Assembly (NCBI RefSeq): GCF_002379095.1
Contig: NZ_NBZV01000001.1
Coordinates: 62,001 to 126,000, forward strand
Length of the DNA stretch: 64,000 nt
Source: Polaromonas sp. AER18D-145
Lineage (GTDB): Bacteria > Pseudomonadota > Gammaproteobacteria > Burkholderiales > Burkholderiaceae_C
Direction: 5' to 3'
Shown: in pieces, positions 17,543 to 25,595 of the stretch
How positions within the stretch are numbered: position 1 is the first letter of the stretch
Layout: each line of letters starts with the position of its first letter
Program-made: the position numbers and the translations under genes
The notes under the pieces: generated by a model
Seen by the model: the letters and a program-made list of their open reading frames with translations, nothing else
The model's database searches: none
Told to the model about the DNA's origin: nothing

Positions 17543-17560
17543 ATACGCCACCCGGCGTAT
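17543..17560. promoter_or_regulatory. Perfect palindrome upstream of urtA
   Basis: Arms ATACGCC and GGCGTAT are separated by ACCC, about 110 bases before the urtA start. It could be a regulator site or part of the leader structure. No binding factor can be named. Confidence 0.35.
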
Positions 17561-17669
17561 TCCCCAATCCTTTTCCGGTCCCCAGAATCGCTTCATCGCT
17601 TCGTAAAAACCTCCGTCTGGCGGTTGGGCGAGGCGAAACGCGAACTACCTACCAACCGGAGAAGCACAC

Positions 17670-18947
17670 ATGCAACGTCGTTTTACCCTCAAGGCGCTGA
17701 GCGCCGCCGTCGCCCTGGCGGGCCTCTCTGTCCTGCCAGCCCATGCCCAGTCGGGCGGCACCATCAAGGTGGGCATTCTGCACAGCCTGTCGGGCACCAT
17801 GGCCATTTCGGAAACCGTGTTGAAAGACACGGTGCTGATGGCGATTGACGAAATCAACGCCAAGGGCGGCGTGCTGGGCAAGAAGCTCGAGCCGGTGATT
17901 GTGGACCCGGCTTCCAATTGGCCGCTGTTTGCCGAAAAAACCAAGCAGCTGCTCGGCCAGGACAAGGTCTCGGTGATCTTCGGCTGCTGGACCTCGGTGT
18001 CGCGCAAGTCGGTGCTGCCCGTCGTCGAGGAAATGAACGGCCTGTTGTTCTACCCCGTGCAGTACGAAGGCGAAGAGCTGTCCAAGAATGTGTTTTACAC
18101 CGGCGCCGCGCCCAACCAGCAAGCCATTCCTGCCGTGGACTACCTGATGAGCAAGGCCGGCGGCGGCGCCAAGCGCTGGGTACTGCTGGGCACCGACTAT
18201 GTCTACCCGCGCACCACCAACAAGATTTTGCGCGCCTACCTGAAGAGCAAGGGTGTGAAGGACAGCGACATCGACGAGAAATACACGCCGTTTGGCCACT
18301 CCGACTACCAGACCATCGTGGCTGACGTGAAGAAGTTTTCGGCCGGCGGCAAAACGGCGGTGGTCTCCACCATCAACGGTGACTCCAACGTGCCTTTCTA
18401 CAAGGAACTCGGCAACGCCGGCCTGAAGGCCAAGGACGTGCCGGTCGTGGCCTTCTCCGTGGGTGAAGAAGAGTTGCGCGGCGTGGACACGAAACCGCTG
18501 GTGGGCCACCTGGCTGCCTGGAACTACTTCCAGTCGATCAAGAGCCCGGCCAACACCGAGTTCATCAAGAAGTGGTCGGACTACGCCAAGGCCAAGGGCA
18601 TTGCCGGCCACAAGGACAAGCCTTTGACCAACGACCCGATGGAGGCCACCTACATCGGCATCAACATGTGGAAACAGGCGGTCGAGAAAGCCAAGTCCAC
18701 CGACACCGACAAGGTCATTGCCGCCATGGCAGGCCAGACCTTCAAGGCTCCGTCGGGCATCGTCTCCAAGATGGACGAGAAGAACCACCACCTGCACAAG
18801 TCGGTGTTTATCGGTGAGATCAAGGCCGACGGCCAGTTCAATGTGGTGTGGAAGACGCCCGGCCCGGTGAAAGCCAAGCCGTGGAGCCCGTACATCGAAG
18901 GCAACGACAAGAAGCCTGACGAGCCAGCCAAGGTGGCTTCCAAGTAA
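17670..18947 (+). CDS. urtA: Urea ABC transporter, substrate-binding protein
   Basis: 425 residues with a signal peptide (LKALSAAVALAGLSVLPAHAQ). The mature protein is a type I periplasmic binding protein of the UrtA group: IKVGILHSLSGTMAISE, FGCWTSVSRKSVLPVVEEMNG, YPVQYEGEE and GTDYVYPRTTNKI are all typical. It captures urea (or short amides) and hands it to UrtBC. The Shine-Dalgarno GGAG lies 8 bases before the ATG. A strong terminator follows (18982-19017), so this gene can be expressed above the rest of the operon. Full length for the family. Confidence 0.96.
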   Translation: MQRRFTLKALSAAVALAGLSVLPAHAQSGGTIKVGILHSLSGTMAISETVLKDTVLMAIDEINAKGGVLGKKLEPVIVDPASNWPLFAEKTKQLLGQDKVSVIFGCWTSVSRKSVLPVVEEMNGLLFYPVQYEGEELSKNVFYTGAAPNQQAIPAVDYLMSKAGGGAKRWVLLGTDYVYPRTTNKILRAYLKSKGVKDSDIDEKYTPFGHSDYQTIVADVKKFSAGGKTAVVSTINGDSNVPFYKELGNAGLKAKDVPVVAFSVGEEELRGVDTKPLVGHLAAWNYFQSIKSPANTEFIKKWSDYAKAKGIAGHKDKPLTNDPMEATYIGINMWKQAVEKAKSTDTDKVIAAMAGQTFKAPSGIVSKMDEKNHHLHKSVFIGEIKADGQFNVVWKTPGPVKAKPWSPYIEGNDKKPDEPAKVASK

Positions 18948-18981
18948 GGTCGCCGCCGCAGGTTTTGGGCCTGCGGTGCGA

Positions 18982-19017
18982 GCCGCACCTGGTTTTGCAG
19001 AACAGGTGCGGCTTTTT
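18982..19017 (+). terminator. Intrinsic terminator between urtA and urtB
   Basis: A perfect 10-base stem, GCCGCACCTG / CAGGTGCGGC (18982-18991 and 19003-19012), with an 11-base loop and then TTTTTG. It should end or attenuate transcripts after urtA. Confidence 0.8.
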
Positions 19018-19023
19018 GTGGTC

Positions 19024-19039
19024 TGGCCCACTTCTTGCA
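19024..19039 (+). promoter_or_regulatory. Sigma-54-like promoter upstream of urtB
   Basis: TGGCCCACTTCTTGCA fits the -24/-12 consensus TGGCAC-N5-TTGCA with one mismatch (A to C) and exact spacing. It lies 7 bases after the terminator tract and about 95 bases before the urtB ATG. Sigma-54 control would match nitrogen regulation of urea uptake. Confidence 0.5.
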
Positions 19040-19134
19040 CTACTCCGGTGCATGGTTTTCAAGGAAGTTGCAGCCTGGGCACAACGCCAAGCAAGTACCG
19101 GCTGGCTGCTGTGCCCAACCTACAGGTTCTTCTC

Positions 19135-20709
19135 ATGATGATTCGCACATTCCTTCTGTCTGCTACGTTTTTTATAGCTACCGGCGCCCATGCCTTGAGC
19201 GCGGACGAGGTCAAAGGCATGGCACTTGGCGAGACCGAGGCGCGCGCCGAGGCGCTGAACAAGGCCGCTGCCAACCCCGACGACAAAACCGCCGCTTTCA
19301 TCCAGGCGCTGGCCGACGATGCGGTCAAGACCGCGGACGACCAGGTGTTTGTGATCAAGGACGACAAGGGTTACGACCCCATCACTGGCGCCGAACTGAC
19401 GGTGCCCGCCGACGCCGAAGACGTGATCAACAACAACATGATGCGCGGCGAGCTCGATACCGCGCTGGCCGCGCTCAAGCTGTTTTCCAAAGACGAGAAG
19501 GTGCGCGCCGACGCCATCAAGACACTGGCCAGCGGCAGCGACGAGTCGCGCCTGCCGCTGATCGAAAAAGCGTTTGCCGCCGAGACCGTGCCGGCATTGA
19601 AAAACCAGCTGGAGATGGTGCGTGCCACCATTCTTTTGAGTAGCAGCGACAAGGCCAAACGACTGGACGCCGCCGCCCGACTGTCCGGCAGCAACAACCC
19701 GATCAGCAAGACCGTGCTGATCGCACGCCTGGCGGAAGAGGACGACGCCGAGGTCAAGAGCGCGCTGCAGGCTTCGCTGCGGAAGGTCGAGTCCGCGCTG
19801 GCCTGGGGCGACAAGCTGGGTGCGGTGTTCAGCGGCATCAGCCTGGGCAGCATTTTGCTGCTGGTGGCGCTGGGCCTGGCCATCACCTACGGCTTGATGG
19901 GCGTCATCAACATGGCGCACGGTGAGCTGATGATGATTGGCGCCTACGCCACCTACGTGGTGCAGGGCTTGTTCCAGAAGTATTTGCCCGGCCTGTTCGA
20001 CTGGTATCTGCTGGCGGCGGTGCCGGTGGCCTTCATGGCCTCGGCACTGATGGGCGCGGCGCTGGAGCGCGGCGTGATCCGTTTCCTGTACGGCCGGCCG
20101 CTGGAAACCCTGCTGGCCACCTGGGGCATCAGCCTGATGCTGCAGCAACTGGTGCGCTCGATTTTCGGCGCGCAAAACGTCGGTGTTGAAAACCCGGTGT
20201 GGATGAGCGGCGGCGTGCAGGTGCTCGGCAATTTGTCGCTGCCCTACAACCGCCTCGTCATCATCGGCTTTGCAATTGCGGTGCTGCTGGGCATGGCCTG
20301 GCTGATCAGCAAAACGCGGCTGGGCCTGTTTGTGCGCGGCGTCACACAGAACCGCCCGATCGCCTCCTGCATGGGCGTGAACACGGCGCGGGTGGACACC
20401 TATGCGTTTGCGCTGGGCTCGGGCATTGCGGGCCTGGCCGGCTGTGCGCTGAGCCAGGTCGGCAATGTCGGCCCGGACCTGGGCCAGGGCTACATCGTTG
20501 ATGCCTTCATGGTGGTGGTGCTGGGCGGCGTGGGCCAGTTGGCCGGCAGCGTCTATGCAGCCATGGGCCTGGGCATCCTGAACAAATTCCTCGAAGGCTG
20601 GACCGGCGCGGTGCTGGCCAAGATAGCGGTGCTGGTGCTCATCATCATCTTCATCCAGAAGCGGCCGCAGGGTATCTTTGCGATGAAGGGCCGCTCAGCG
20701 GAAGCATGA
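19135..20709 (+). CDS. urtB: Urea ABC transporter, permease UrtB
   Basis: 524 residues. An N-terminal signal-like segment (TFFIATGAHALS) leads into an alpha-helical periplasmic extension of about 200 residues (AALKLFSKDEKVRADAIKTL and similar repeats), usual for UrtB. The C-terminal 300 residues form a LivH-type permease with ISLGSILLLVALGLAITYGLMG and GLFVRGVTQNRPIASCMGVN. The start ATG at 19135 gives the proper N-terminus; the frame is open to 18976 across the terminator. It overlaps nothing: its stop (20707-20709) is 1 base before urtC. Confidence 0.95.
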   Translation: MMIRTFLLSATFFIATGAHALSADEVKGMALGETEARAEALNKAAANPDDKTAAFIQALADDAVKTADDQVFVIKDDKGYDPITGAELTVPADAEDVINNNMMRGELDTALAALKLFSKDEKVRADAIKTLASGSDESRLPLIEKAFAAETVPALKNQLEMVRATILLSSSDKAKRLDAAARLSGSNNPISKTVLIARLAEEDDAEVKSALQASLRKVESALAWGDKLGAVFSGISLGSILLLVALGLAITYGLMGVINMAHGELMMIGAYATYVVQGLFQKYLPGLFDWYLLAAVPVAFMASALMGAALERGVIRFLYGRPLETLLATWGISLMLQQLVRSIFGAQNVGVENPVWMSGGVQVLGNLSLPYNRLVIIGFAIAVLLGMAWLISKTRLGLFVRGVTQNRPIASCMGVNTARVDTYAFALGSGIAGLAGCALSQVGNVGPDLGQGYIVDAFMVVVLGGVGQLAGSVYAAMGLGILNKFLEGWTGAVLAKIAVLVLIIIFIQKRPQGIFAMKGRSAEA

Positions 20710-20710
20710 C

Positions 20711-21829
20711 ATGACCCCATCCATACCTTCGATCACTCTTCCGGCCAAGGGCCCCTTGCTCACGCGCGCTGGCTGGAGCGCCTTCATCGTGTCGCTGCTC
20801 CTGGTTTGCGCGCTGGCGCCGGTGCTGAACCTGATGGTGCCCGAGACCAGCATGTTCCACATGAGCACCTACGCCGTAGCGCTGCTCGGCAAGATCATGT
20901 GTTACGCCATCGTGGCGCTGGCCATGGACCTGATCTGGGGCTACACCGGCATTTTGTCGCTGGGGCATGGCCTGTTCTTTGCGCTGGGCGGCTACGCCAT
21001 GGGCATGTACCTGATGCGCCAGATCGGCCGCGACGGCAACTACAAAAGCGACTTGCCTGACTTCATGGTGTTTCTCGACTGGAAAGCGTTGCCCTGGCAT
21101 TGGACCTTCAGCGACAGCTTTGTCGCCACGCTGTTCCTGATCGTGCTGGTGCCTGGCGTGGTGGCCTTCGTGTTTGGCTACTTTGCCTTCCGCTCGCGCA
21201 TCAAGGGTGTGTATTTTTCCATCATCACGCAGGCCATGACGTTTGCCGCCATGCTGCTGTTTTTCCGCAATGAAACCGGCTTCGGCGGCAACAACGGGTT
21301 CACCGACTTCAAGCGTATCCTGGATACACCGATTGCCACACCCACCATGCGCATGGGGCTCTTTGTGATCACCGGCCTGACCCTGCTCGGCTTCTTCCTG
21401 TTTGCCAAGTGGCTGGTGCGCAGCAAGTTTGGCCGGGTGCTGCAGGCGATTCGCGATGCCGAGACCCGTGTGATGTTCTCGGGCTACAACCCGATCGGCT
21501 ACAAGCTGACCATCTGGACCCTGTCGGCCGTGATGTGCGGCATTGCCGGCGCCCTGTATGTGCCGCAGGTCGGCATCATCAACCCGAGCGAAATGAGCCC
21601 GGCCAACTCGATCGAGATGGCAATCTGGGCGGCGGTCGGCGGGCGTGCCACCTTGATTGGCCCCATTCTCGGCGCCTTCATCGTCAACGGCGCCAAGAGC
21701 TGGCTCACGGTGGCCTATCCCGAGTACTGGCTGTATTTCCTCGGCATGCTGTTCATCGCGGTCACGCTGTTCCTGCCCAATGGGGTGGTGGGACTGGTCA
21801 AAAAACTCCGGAAAGGTGGTGAGAAATGA
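20711..21829 (+). CDS. urtC: Urea ABC transporter, permease UrtC
   Basis: 372 residues, a LivM-type membrane protein. Typical stretches: VALAMDLIWGYTGILSLGHGLFFALGGYAMGMYL, FRSRIKGVYFSIITQAMTFA (coupling region) and GFFLFAKWLVRSKFGRVLQAIRD. It pairs with UrtB to form the channel. It starts 1 base after the urtB stop. Its own stop overlaps by ATGA with a 29-codon repeat-derived ORF, not with urtD itself. Confidence 0.95.
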   Translation: MTPSIPSITLPAKGPLLTRAGWSAFIVSLLLVCALAPVLNLMVPETSMFHMSTYAVALLGKIMCYAIVALAMDLIWGYTGILSLGHGLFFALGGYAMGMYLMRQIGRDGNYKSDLPDFMVFLDWKALPWHWTFSDSFVATLFLIVLVPGVVAFVFGYFAFRSRIKGVYFSIITQAMTFAAMLLFFRNETGFGGNNGFTDFKRILDTPIATPTMRMGLFVITGLTLLGFFLFAKWLVRSKFGRVLQAIRDAETRVMFSGYNPIGYKLTIWTLSAVMCGIAGALYVPQVGIINPSEMSPANSIEMAIWAAVGGRATLIGPILGAFIVNGAKSWLTVAYPEYWLYFLGMLFIAVTLFLPNGVVGLVKKLRKGGEK

Positions 21830-21915
21830 GCGACGCCGGGCCGCCCCAAGGCGCGAAGGCCCCCGCGGGGGGCAGCGTATTACGCGAAGCGAAAAGCGTG
21901 GGGGCCAAGTCATGA
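21826..21915 (+). CDS. 29-residue repeat-derived linker ORF between urtC and urtD
   Basis: An ATG overlaps the urtC stop (ATGA at 21826-21829). The frame runs 29 codons through a family B repeat and ends with a TGA that overlaps the urtD start (ATGA at 21912-21915). The peptide (MSDAGPPQGAKAPAGGSVLR then EAKSVGAKS) has no functional motif. Its likely value is to keep ribosomes moving from urtC to urtD after the repeat was inserted. The translation is inferred. Confidence 0.5.
   Translation: MSDAGPPQGAKAPAGGSVLREAKSVGAKS
21835..21908 (+). repeat. Family B repeat at the urtC-urtD junction
   Basis: Contains GGCCCCCGCGGGGGGCAGCG followed by GAAGCGAAAAGCGTGGGGGCC. It aligns over nearly 70 bases with the minus-strand copy inside puuE (43558-43622), and in both places the same reading phase is open. 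Confidence 0.8.
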
Positions 21916-22793
21916 CGCCAGATCTTCTGGAGCAGGGTGCCGCACGCATTGAAAAACGCCGCGCCGTACTGGAGGCCGGCAAGTCCAACACCGAATCGGG
22001 CGGGCGCAACGCCAGCACAGGCCGTGTTGCCACGCCCGGCGAGGTGGACGTGACGCACGGCCGTATTCTTTACCTCGAAGACGTGAGCGTGAGTTTCGAT
22101 GGTTTCAAGGCCATCAACAAACTCTCGCTCGACATCGCGCCCGGCGAGCTGCGCTGCATCATCGGTCCCAACGGCGCGGGCAAGACGACGATGATGGACA
22201 TCATCACCGGCAAGACCCGGCCCGACGAAGGCACGGTGTTTTTCGGCAGCACGATTGACCTGCTGCGCCACACCGAGCCGCAGATTGCCCAGCTTGGCAT
22301 TGGCCGCAAGTTCCAGAAGCCCACGGTGTTCGAGCAGCTCACGGTTTTTGAAAACCTCGAGCTTGCGCTCAAGACCAACAAGGGCGTGAAGTCGTCGATG
22401 TTCTTTCGGCTCGACTCCGCGCAAAGCGACCGCCTGGCCGAGATCCTGGTGACGATTCACCTGGCCGACAGTGTGGGCCGCATGGCCGGAAATTTGAGCC
22501 ACGGGCAAAAGCAGTGGCTGGAGATCGGCATGCTGCTGATGCAGGACCCGAAACTGCTGCTGCTCGACGAGCCGGTGGCAGGCATGACTGATGAGGAGAC
22601 TGCACGTACCGCCGAGCTCTTCCTGACCTTGAAGGGCAAACATTCGCTGATGGTGGTGGAACACGACATGAGTTTCATCCGGACGATTTCGGAGATCGTC
22701 ACGGTTTTGTGTGACGGTTCGGTGCTCGCGCAGGGGACGCTGGACCAGGTGCAGGCGGATGAACGGGTGATTGAGGTGTACCTTGGACGTTGA
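21912..22793 (+). CDS. urtD: Urea ABC transporter, ATPase UrtD
   Basis: 293 residues. After a ~45-residue N-terminal extension comes a LivG-type ABC ATPase: Walker A GPNGAGKTT (about 86-94), signature LSHGQKQWLEIGMLL, Walker B LLLLDEPVAGMT and switch His in VVEHDMSF. The start is coupled to the 29-codon ORF by ATGA. The gene is followed by about 675 bases of repeats before urtE, an unusual gap for this operon. Confidence 0.94.
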   Translation: MTPDLLEQGAARIEKRRAVLEAGKSNTESGGRNASTGRVATPGEVDVTHGRILYLEDVSVSFDGFKAINKLSLDIAPGELRCIIGPNGAGKTTMMDIITGKTRPDEGTVFFGSTIDLLRHTEPQIAQLGIGRKFQKPTVFEQLTVFENLELALKTNKGVKSSMFFRLDSAQSDRLAEILVTIHLADSVGRMAGNLSHGQKQWLEIGMLLMQDPKLLLLDEPVAGMTDEETARTAELFLTLKGKHSLMVVEHDMSFIRTISEIVTVLCDGSVLAQGTLDQVQADERVIEVYLGR

Positions 22794-22802
22794 ATTCCTG
22801 TC

Positions 22803-22828
22803 TGTTCGGGCTGAGCCTGTCGAAGCCT
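22803..22828 (+). repeat. Family D repeat (CTGAGCCTGTCGAA type)
   Basis: GGGCTGAGCCTGTCGAAGCC follows the urtD stop by about 10 bases. The same core occurs in two Bug receptor genes (50020, 53833) and as a hairpin at 52863-52915. Confidence 0.7.
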
Positions 22829-22855
22829 GTACAAGCTTGCGCTACGGTGGGACCT

Positions 22856-23146
22856 CCTGCAAGCCGGGTCTCGCCCCGGCGGGCGAGGCACTTTTCTTTG
22901 CGTCGCCAAAGAAAAGTACCCAAAAGAAAGGCGACCCGATGGTCTGGGTCCCCTGCGCTTCGCTTCGGGGCAACCTGCGGTGCGCGACAAAAGCGGGGTC
23001 TCGCTCGAACTCGCCTGCGGCTCAGACAATCGCGAGCCCTGATCCGCTTTTGCCTGCGCTCCTCGGCCCAGCCCGACGGGTGGGGGAAACGAATACAAAT
23101 GCGGATGCGGGGAGGCGAGGACGCGCTTTGCGCGTCCTCGCCGGAG
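22856..23146 (+). repeat. Long interspersed repeat (family E), copy 1
   Basis: Starts CCTGCAAGCCGGGTCTCGCC, includes TTTTCTTTGCGTCGCC and AAGGCGACCCGATGG, and ends in a palindrome with arms GGCGAGGACGCG / CGCGTCCTCGCC. A near-identical copy lies at 36061-36360 and an inverted copy follows at 23147-23420. Apparent long ORFs across it exist in several frames and are repeat artefacts. Confidence 0.8.
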
Positions 23147-23420
23147 CCCGATTCCCTACCCGAATCCGAACCCGCTCTCGACCCCACCACCCTTCTGGCT
23201 GCGCCGAGGAGCGCAGGGCCAGACGGATCAGGACGGGCGATTGTCTGAGCGAAGCGAGTTCGAGCCCGGCCCCGGCTGGATCGAGCACCGCAGGTTGCCC
23301 CCGTAGCGCCAGCGAAGGGGGACGCAGACAGCAGGGTCGCCTTTTCTTTGCTTACTTTCTTTTGGCGACGCAAAAGAAAGTGAGTAGCCGCCGGGCTACC
23401 CCCGGCCAGCAGGTGCAGGC
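23147..23420 (-). repeat. Long interspersed repeat (family E), copy 2, inverted
   Basis: On the minus strand this shows the same order of blocks as copy 1: ACTTTCTTTTGCGTCGCC, AAAGGCGACC, GGGGCAACCTGCGGTGC-like and CTCAGACAATCGCC. It forms a head-to-head pair with copy 1 around the central palindrome and fills the urtD-urtE gap. Confidence 0.75.
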
Positions 23421-23468
23421 GAACCCACGGACCTTCGGGAAAGCCACGCATCTGACGAGAGACACACC

Positions 23469-24161
23469 ATGCTGACAGTCAAAAACATCAACCAGTACTA
23501 CGGCGGTTCCCACATCCTGCGCGACGTGAGCCTGCAGGCCCACCTCGGGAAGGTCACCGTGCTGCTAGGCCGCAACGGCGTCGGCAAGACCACGCTGCTC
23601 AAGTCGCTGATGGGCCTGGTGCCGATCAAGACCGGCACCATTGAATTCGACGGCAAGCCCATTCAGAACGCCACGCCTTACGAACGCGCCCGCGCCGGCA
23701 TCGGCTTTGTGCCGCAAGGCCGCGAGATCTTCGCCCGCCTGACGGTGGAAGAAAACTTGCGCATGGGACTGGCTTACAAAAGCGCAAGCACACCGATTCC
23801 GGCCGAGCTGTACGAGCTGTTTCCGGTGCTCAAGCAGATGCTGAACCGCCGTGGCGGCGACCTCTCGGGCGGGCAGCAGCAGCAGCTGGCGATTGCGCGC
23901 GCACTGGCGGCCAAGCCCAAGCTGCTGATCCTGGACGAGCCGACCGAGGGCATCCAGCCCAGCATCATCAAGGACATCGGCCGTGTGATCCGCATGCTGG
24001 CCGACCGCGGAGACATGGTGATCCTGCTGGTCGAGCAGTACTACGACTTTGCGCAGGATCTGGCCGACGACTACCTGGTGATGGAACGTGGCGAGTTCAT
24101 CGCGCGCGGTTTGGGCAAAGACATGCAGGCCAACGGCGTGCGGCAGCTGGTGTCCATTTAA
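23469..24161 (+). CDS. urtE: Urea ABC transporter, ATPase UrtE
   Basis: 230 residues, a LivF-type ABC ATPase. Walker A GRNGVGKTT (about 35-43), Q-loop VPQGREIF, signature LSGGQQQQLAIARAL, Walker B LLILDEPTEGIQP and switch VEQYYDFA. UrtE proteins share this LivF pattern. It lies 675 bases after urtD, beyond the paired long repeats, so it may need its own promoter or depend on read-through. No promoter is obvious in the last 50 bases upstream. Confidence 0.95.
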   Translation: MLTVKNINQYYGGSHILRDVSLQAHLGKVTVLLGRNGVGKTTLLKSLMGLVPIKTGTIEFDGKPIQNATPYERARAGIGFVPQGREIFARLTVEENLRMGLAYKSASTPIPAELYELFPVLKQMLNRRGGDLSGGQQQQLAIARALAAKPKLLILDEPTEGIQPSIIKDIGRVIRMLADRGDMVILLVEQYYDFAQDLADDYLVMERGEFIARGLGKDMQANGVRQLVSI

Positions 24162-24174
24162 CAATTAGTTGTCT

Positions 24175-24262
24175 GTCATGCCGGACTCGATCCGGCATCC
24201 ATGCCCGATGAACCACTGTCGAGAGTGTGCCTGCATGGATTGCGGGTCAAGCCCGCCATGAC
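24175..24262. repeat. Palindromic repeat (CATGCCGGA...TCCGGCAT type)
   Basis: Contains GTCATGCCGGACTCGATCCG with TGCCGGA/TCCGGCA arms, then ATGGATTGCGGGTCAAGCCC and GCCATGAC. It sits between convergent urtE and the antiporter, where its hairpin could serve as a bidirectional terminator. This repeat type occurs widely in proteobacteria. Confidence 0.7.
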
Positions 24263-24273
24263 AAACGCGATAC

Positions 24274-25485
24274 TCACTTCGACCGGAAAATAATCTCTTT
24301 CATGCGCTGGAGTTTGGGCGACACCACCGGCACCGTCAGCATGGTGCTGGCAATCGCCATCAACAGCAGGGCGGTGAAGGTTTCGTTGGTGATGATGCCT
24401 TTGTCCAGCAGGATGTTGACAAAGATGATCATGATCAGCGCCTTGGTTTGCAGCAGCCAGCCGATGATGGCGCTTTCGCCCGGCGCCCACTTGAGCACCT
24501 TGCCGGCGATGTGGACGCCGATCAGCTTGCCGGCCACCGAGGCCACCAGCAGTACCGCTGCGGCGATGAACACGGCTTCACCGCCCACCGACCAGTTGGT
24601 ACGCAGGCCGGTGCTCAGGAAAAACACCGGCATCATCACCAGCAGCACGTGGTGGCGCAGCAGGTCCATGTGTTCCTGGTTGAACCACTCGCCGTCCATG
24701 ACCGCGCCCGCCAGGAAGGCGCCCACCATGTAGTGCAGGCCGGCCCAGTCCGCACCAAAGGCGCAGATGATGAGCCAGATGAGTCCCGCGTACCAGCGGT
24801 CGCGTTCCGGCAGCCAGACCATGAGTTTGCGAAACGCATAAGCGAGGATGGCAAAGGCGGCCAGGAAACCGGCTTGCCGGCCGACACGCTCCCAGTCCAT
24901 CAGGATCAGCGCGAGTACGCCCCAGATCGCGATGTCGTCCAGGCTGGCGTAACGCAGGATGCGCTGGCCGATGGGCTGGCGCAGGATCGCGAGCTTTTCC
25001 ATCAGCAAAATCAGGATGGGCAGGGCCGTGACGGCGCAGGCCATGCCCACGCCCATGACAAACTGCCAGCGCATGCCTTGCGGGCCGACCCAGCCCTCGT
25101 ACATCAGCATGCCGGCGGCGGCCGCGCAGCCGAACAGCAGCGGGGTACCCAGCGCCAGGCCGGCGGTGATGGTGCTCTCACGCCGGTGCGCCCAGGCTTT
25201 TTTCAGGTCGAGCTCGATGCCGGCGATCCAGACAAACACCATCACCGCCCACCAGGCGATGCCGTTGAGCGACTGCACGACAGGCGCGCTGAACACGAAG
25301 GCGTAGTAGTCGGGGTAGAGCTTGCCCAGGATGCCGGGCCCGAGCAGGATGCCGGCAATGATCTGCACCACCACCAGCGGCGCGTAGTAGTCGGTCTTGA
25401 AGACCCGCCAGATCAGGTAGGGCACCGTAAAGATGATCGCCATGGCGATCAGGTAGATCTCGGTCGTGGTCATGGCGGCAGGCAT
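24274..25485 (-). CDS. Cation:proton antiporter (CPA2 / Na+/H+ exchanger domain)
   Basis: About 403 residues from the ATG at 25485 (MPAAMTTTEIYL), which has GGGGAAA upstream. A longer start at 25527 would add an Asn repeat encoded by a GTT/AAC microsatellite. About 12 hydrophobic segments are visible. The family motifs VQIIAGILLGPGILGKLYPDYY, ASLDDIAIWGVLALIL (with the acidic pair DD in the transport core) and VGAFLAGAVMDGEW support a KefB/NhaS-type antiporter. The exchanged ion is unknown. It converges with urtE. Confidence 0.85.
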   Translation of the reverse strand: MPAAMTTTEIYLIAMAIIFTVPYLIWRVFKTDYYAPLVVVQIIAGILLGPGILGKLYPDYYAFVFSAPVVQSLNGIAWWAVMVFVWIAGIELDLKKAWAHRRESTITAGLALGTPLLFGCAAAAGMLMYEGWVGPQGMRWQFVMGVGMACAVTALPILILLMEKLAILRQPIGQRILRYASLDDIAIWGVLALILMDWERVGRQAGFLAAFAILAYAFRKLMVWLPERDRWYAGLIWLIICAFGADWAGLHYMVGAFLAGAVMDGEWFNQEHMDLLRHHVLLVMMPVFFLSTGLRTNWSVGGEAVFIAAAVLLVASVAGKLIGVHIAGKVLKWAPGESAIIGWLLQTKALIMIIFVNILLDKGIITNETFTALLLMAIASTMLTVPVVSPKLQRMKEIIFRSK

Positions 25486-25595
25486 GGCTTTCCCCGTGTT
25501 GTTGTTGTTGTTGCTGGATGCGTGCACCGGGCGCGCCGTGCCTGACCCGAACGCGGCAACGTGGGGGCTTGCGCGTCAGGTCCGGAATGACAAGT

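Noticed and set aside
17500..17669. Riboswitch upstream of urtA
   Set aside because: There is a palindrome and a long leader, but no conserved core of guanidine, glutamine or other nitrogen riboswitches could be recognised.
23114..23142. Palindrome considered as an origin or attachment site
   Set aside because: It belongs to the long repeat and recurs at 36327; no integrase or replication gene is near.
22771..23475. Several open frames of 150-250 codons between urtD and urtE
   Set aside because: They cross inverted long repeats, occur on both strands and have Arg/Ser/Pro/Ala-rich composition; the repeat explains them.
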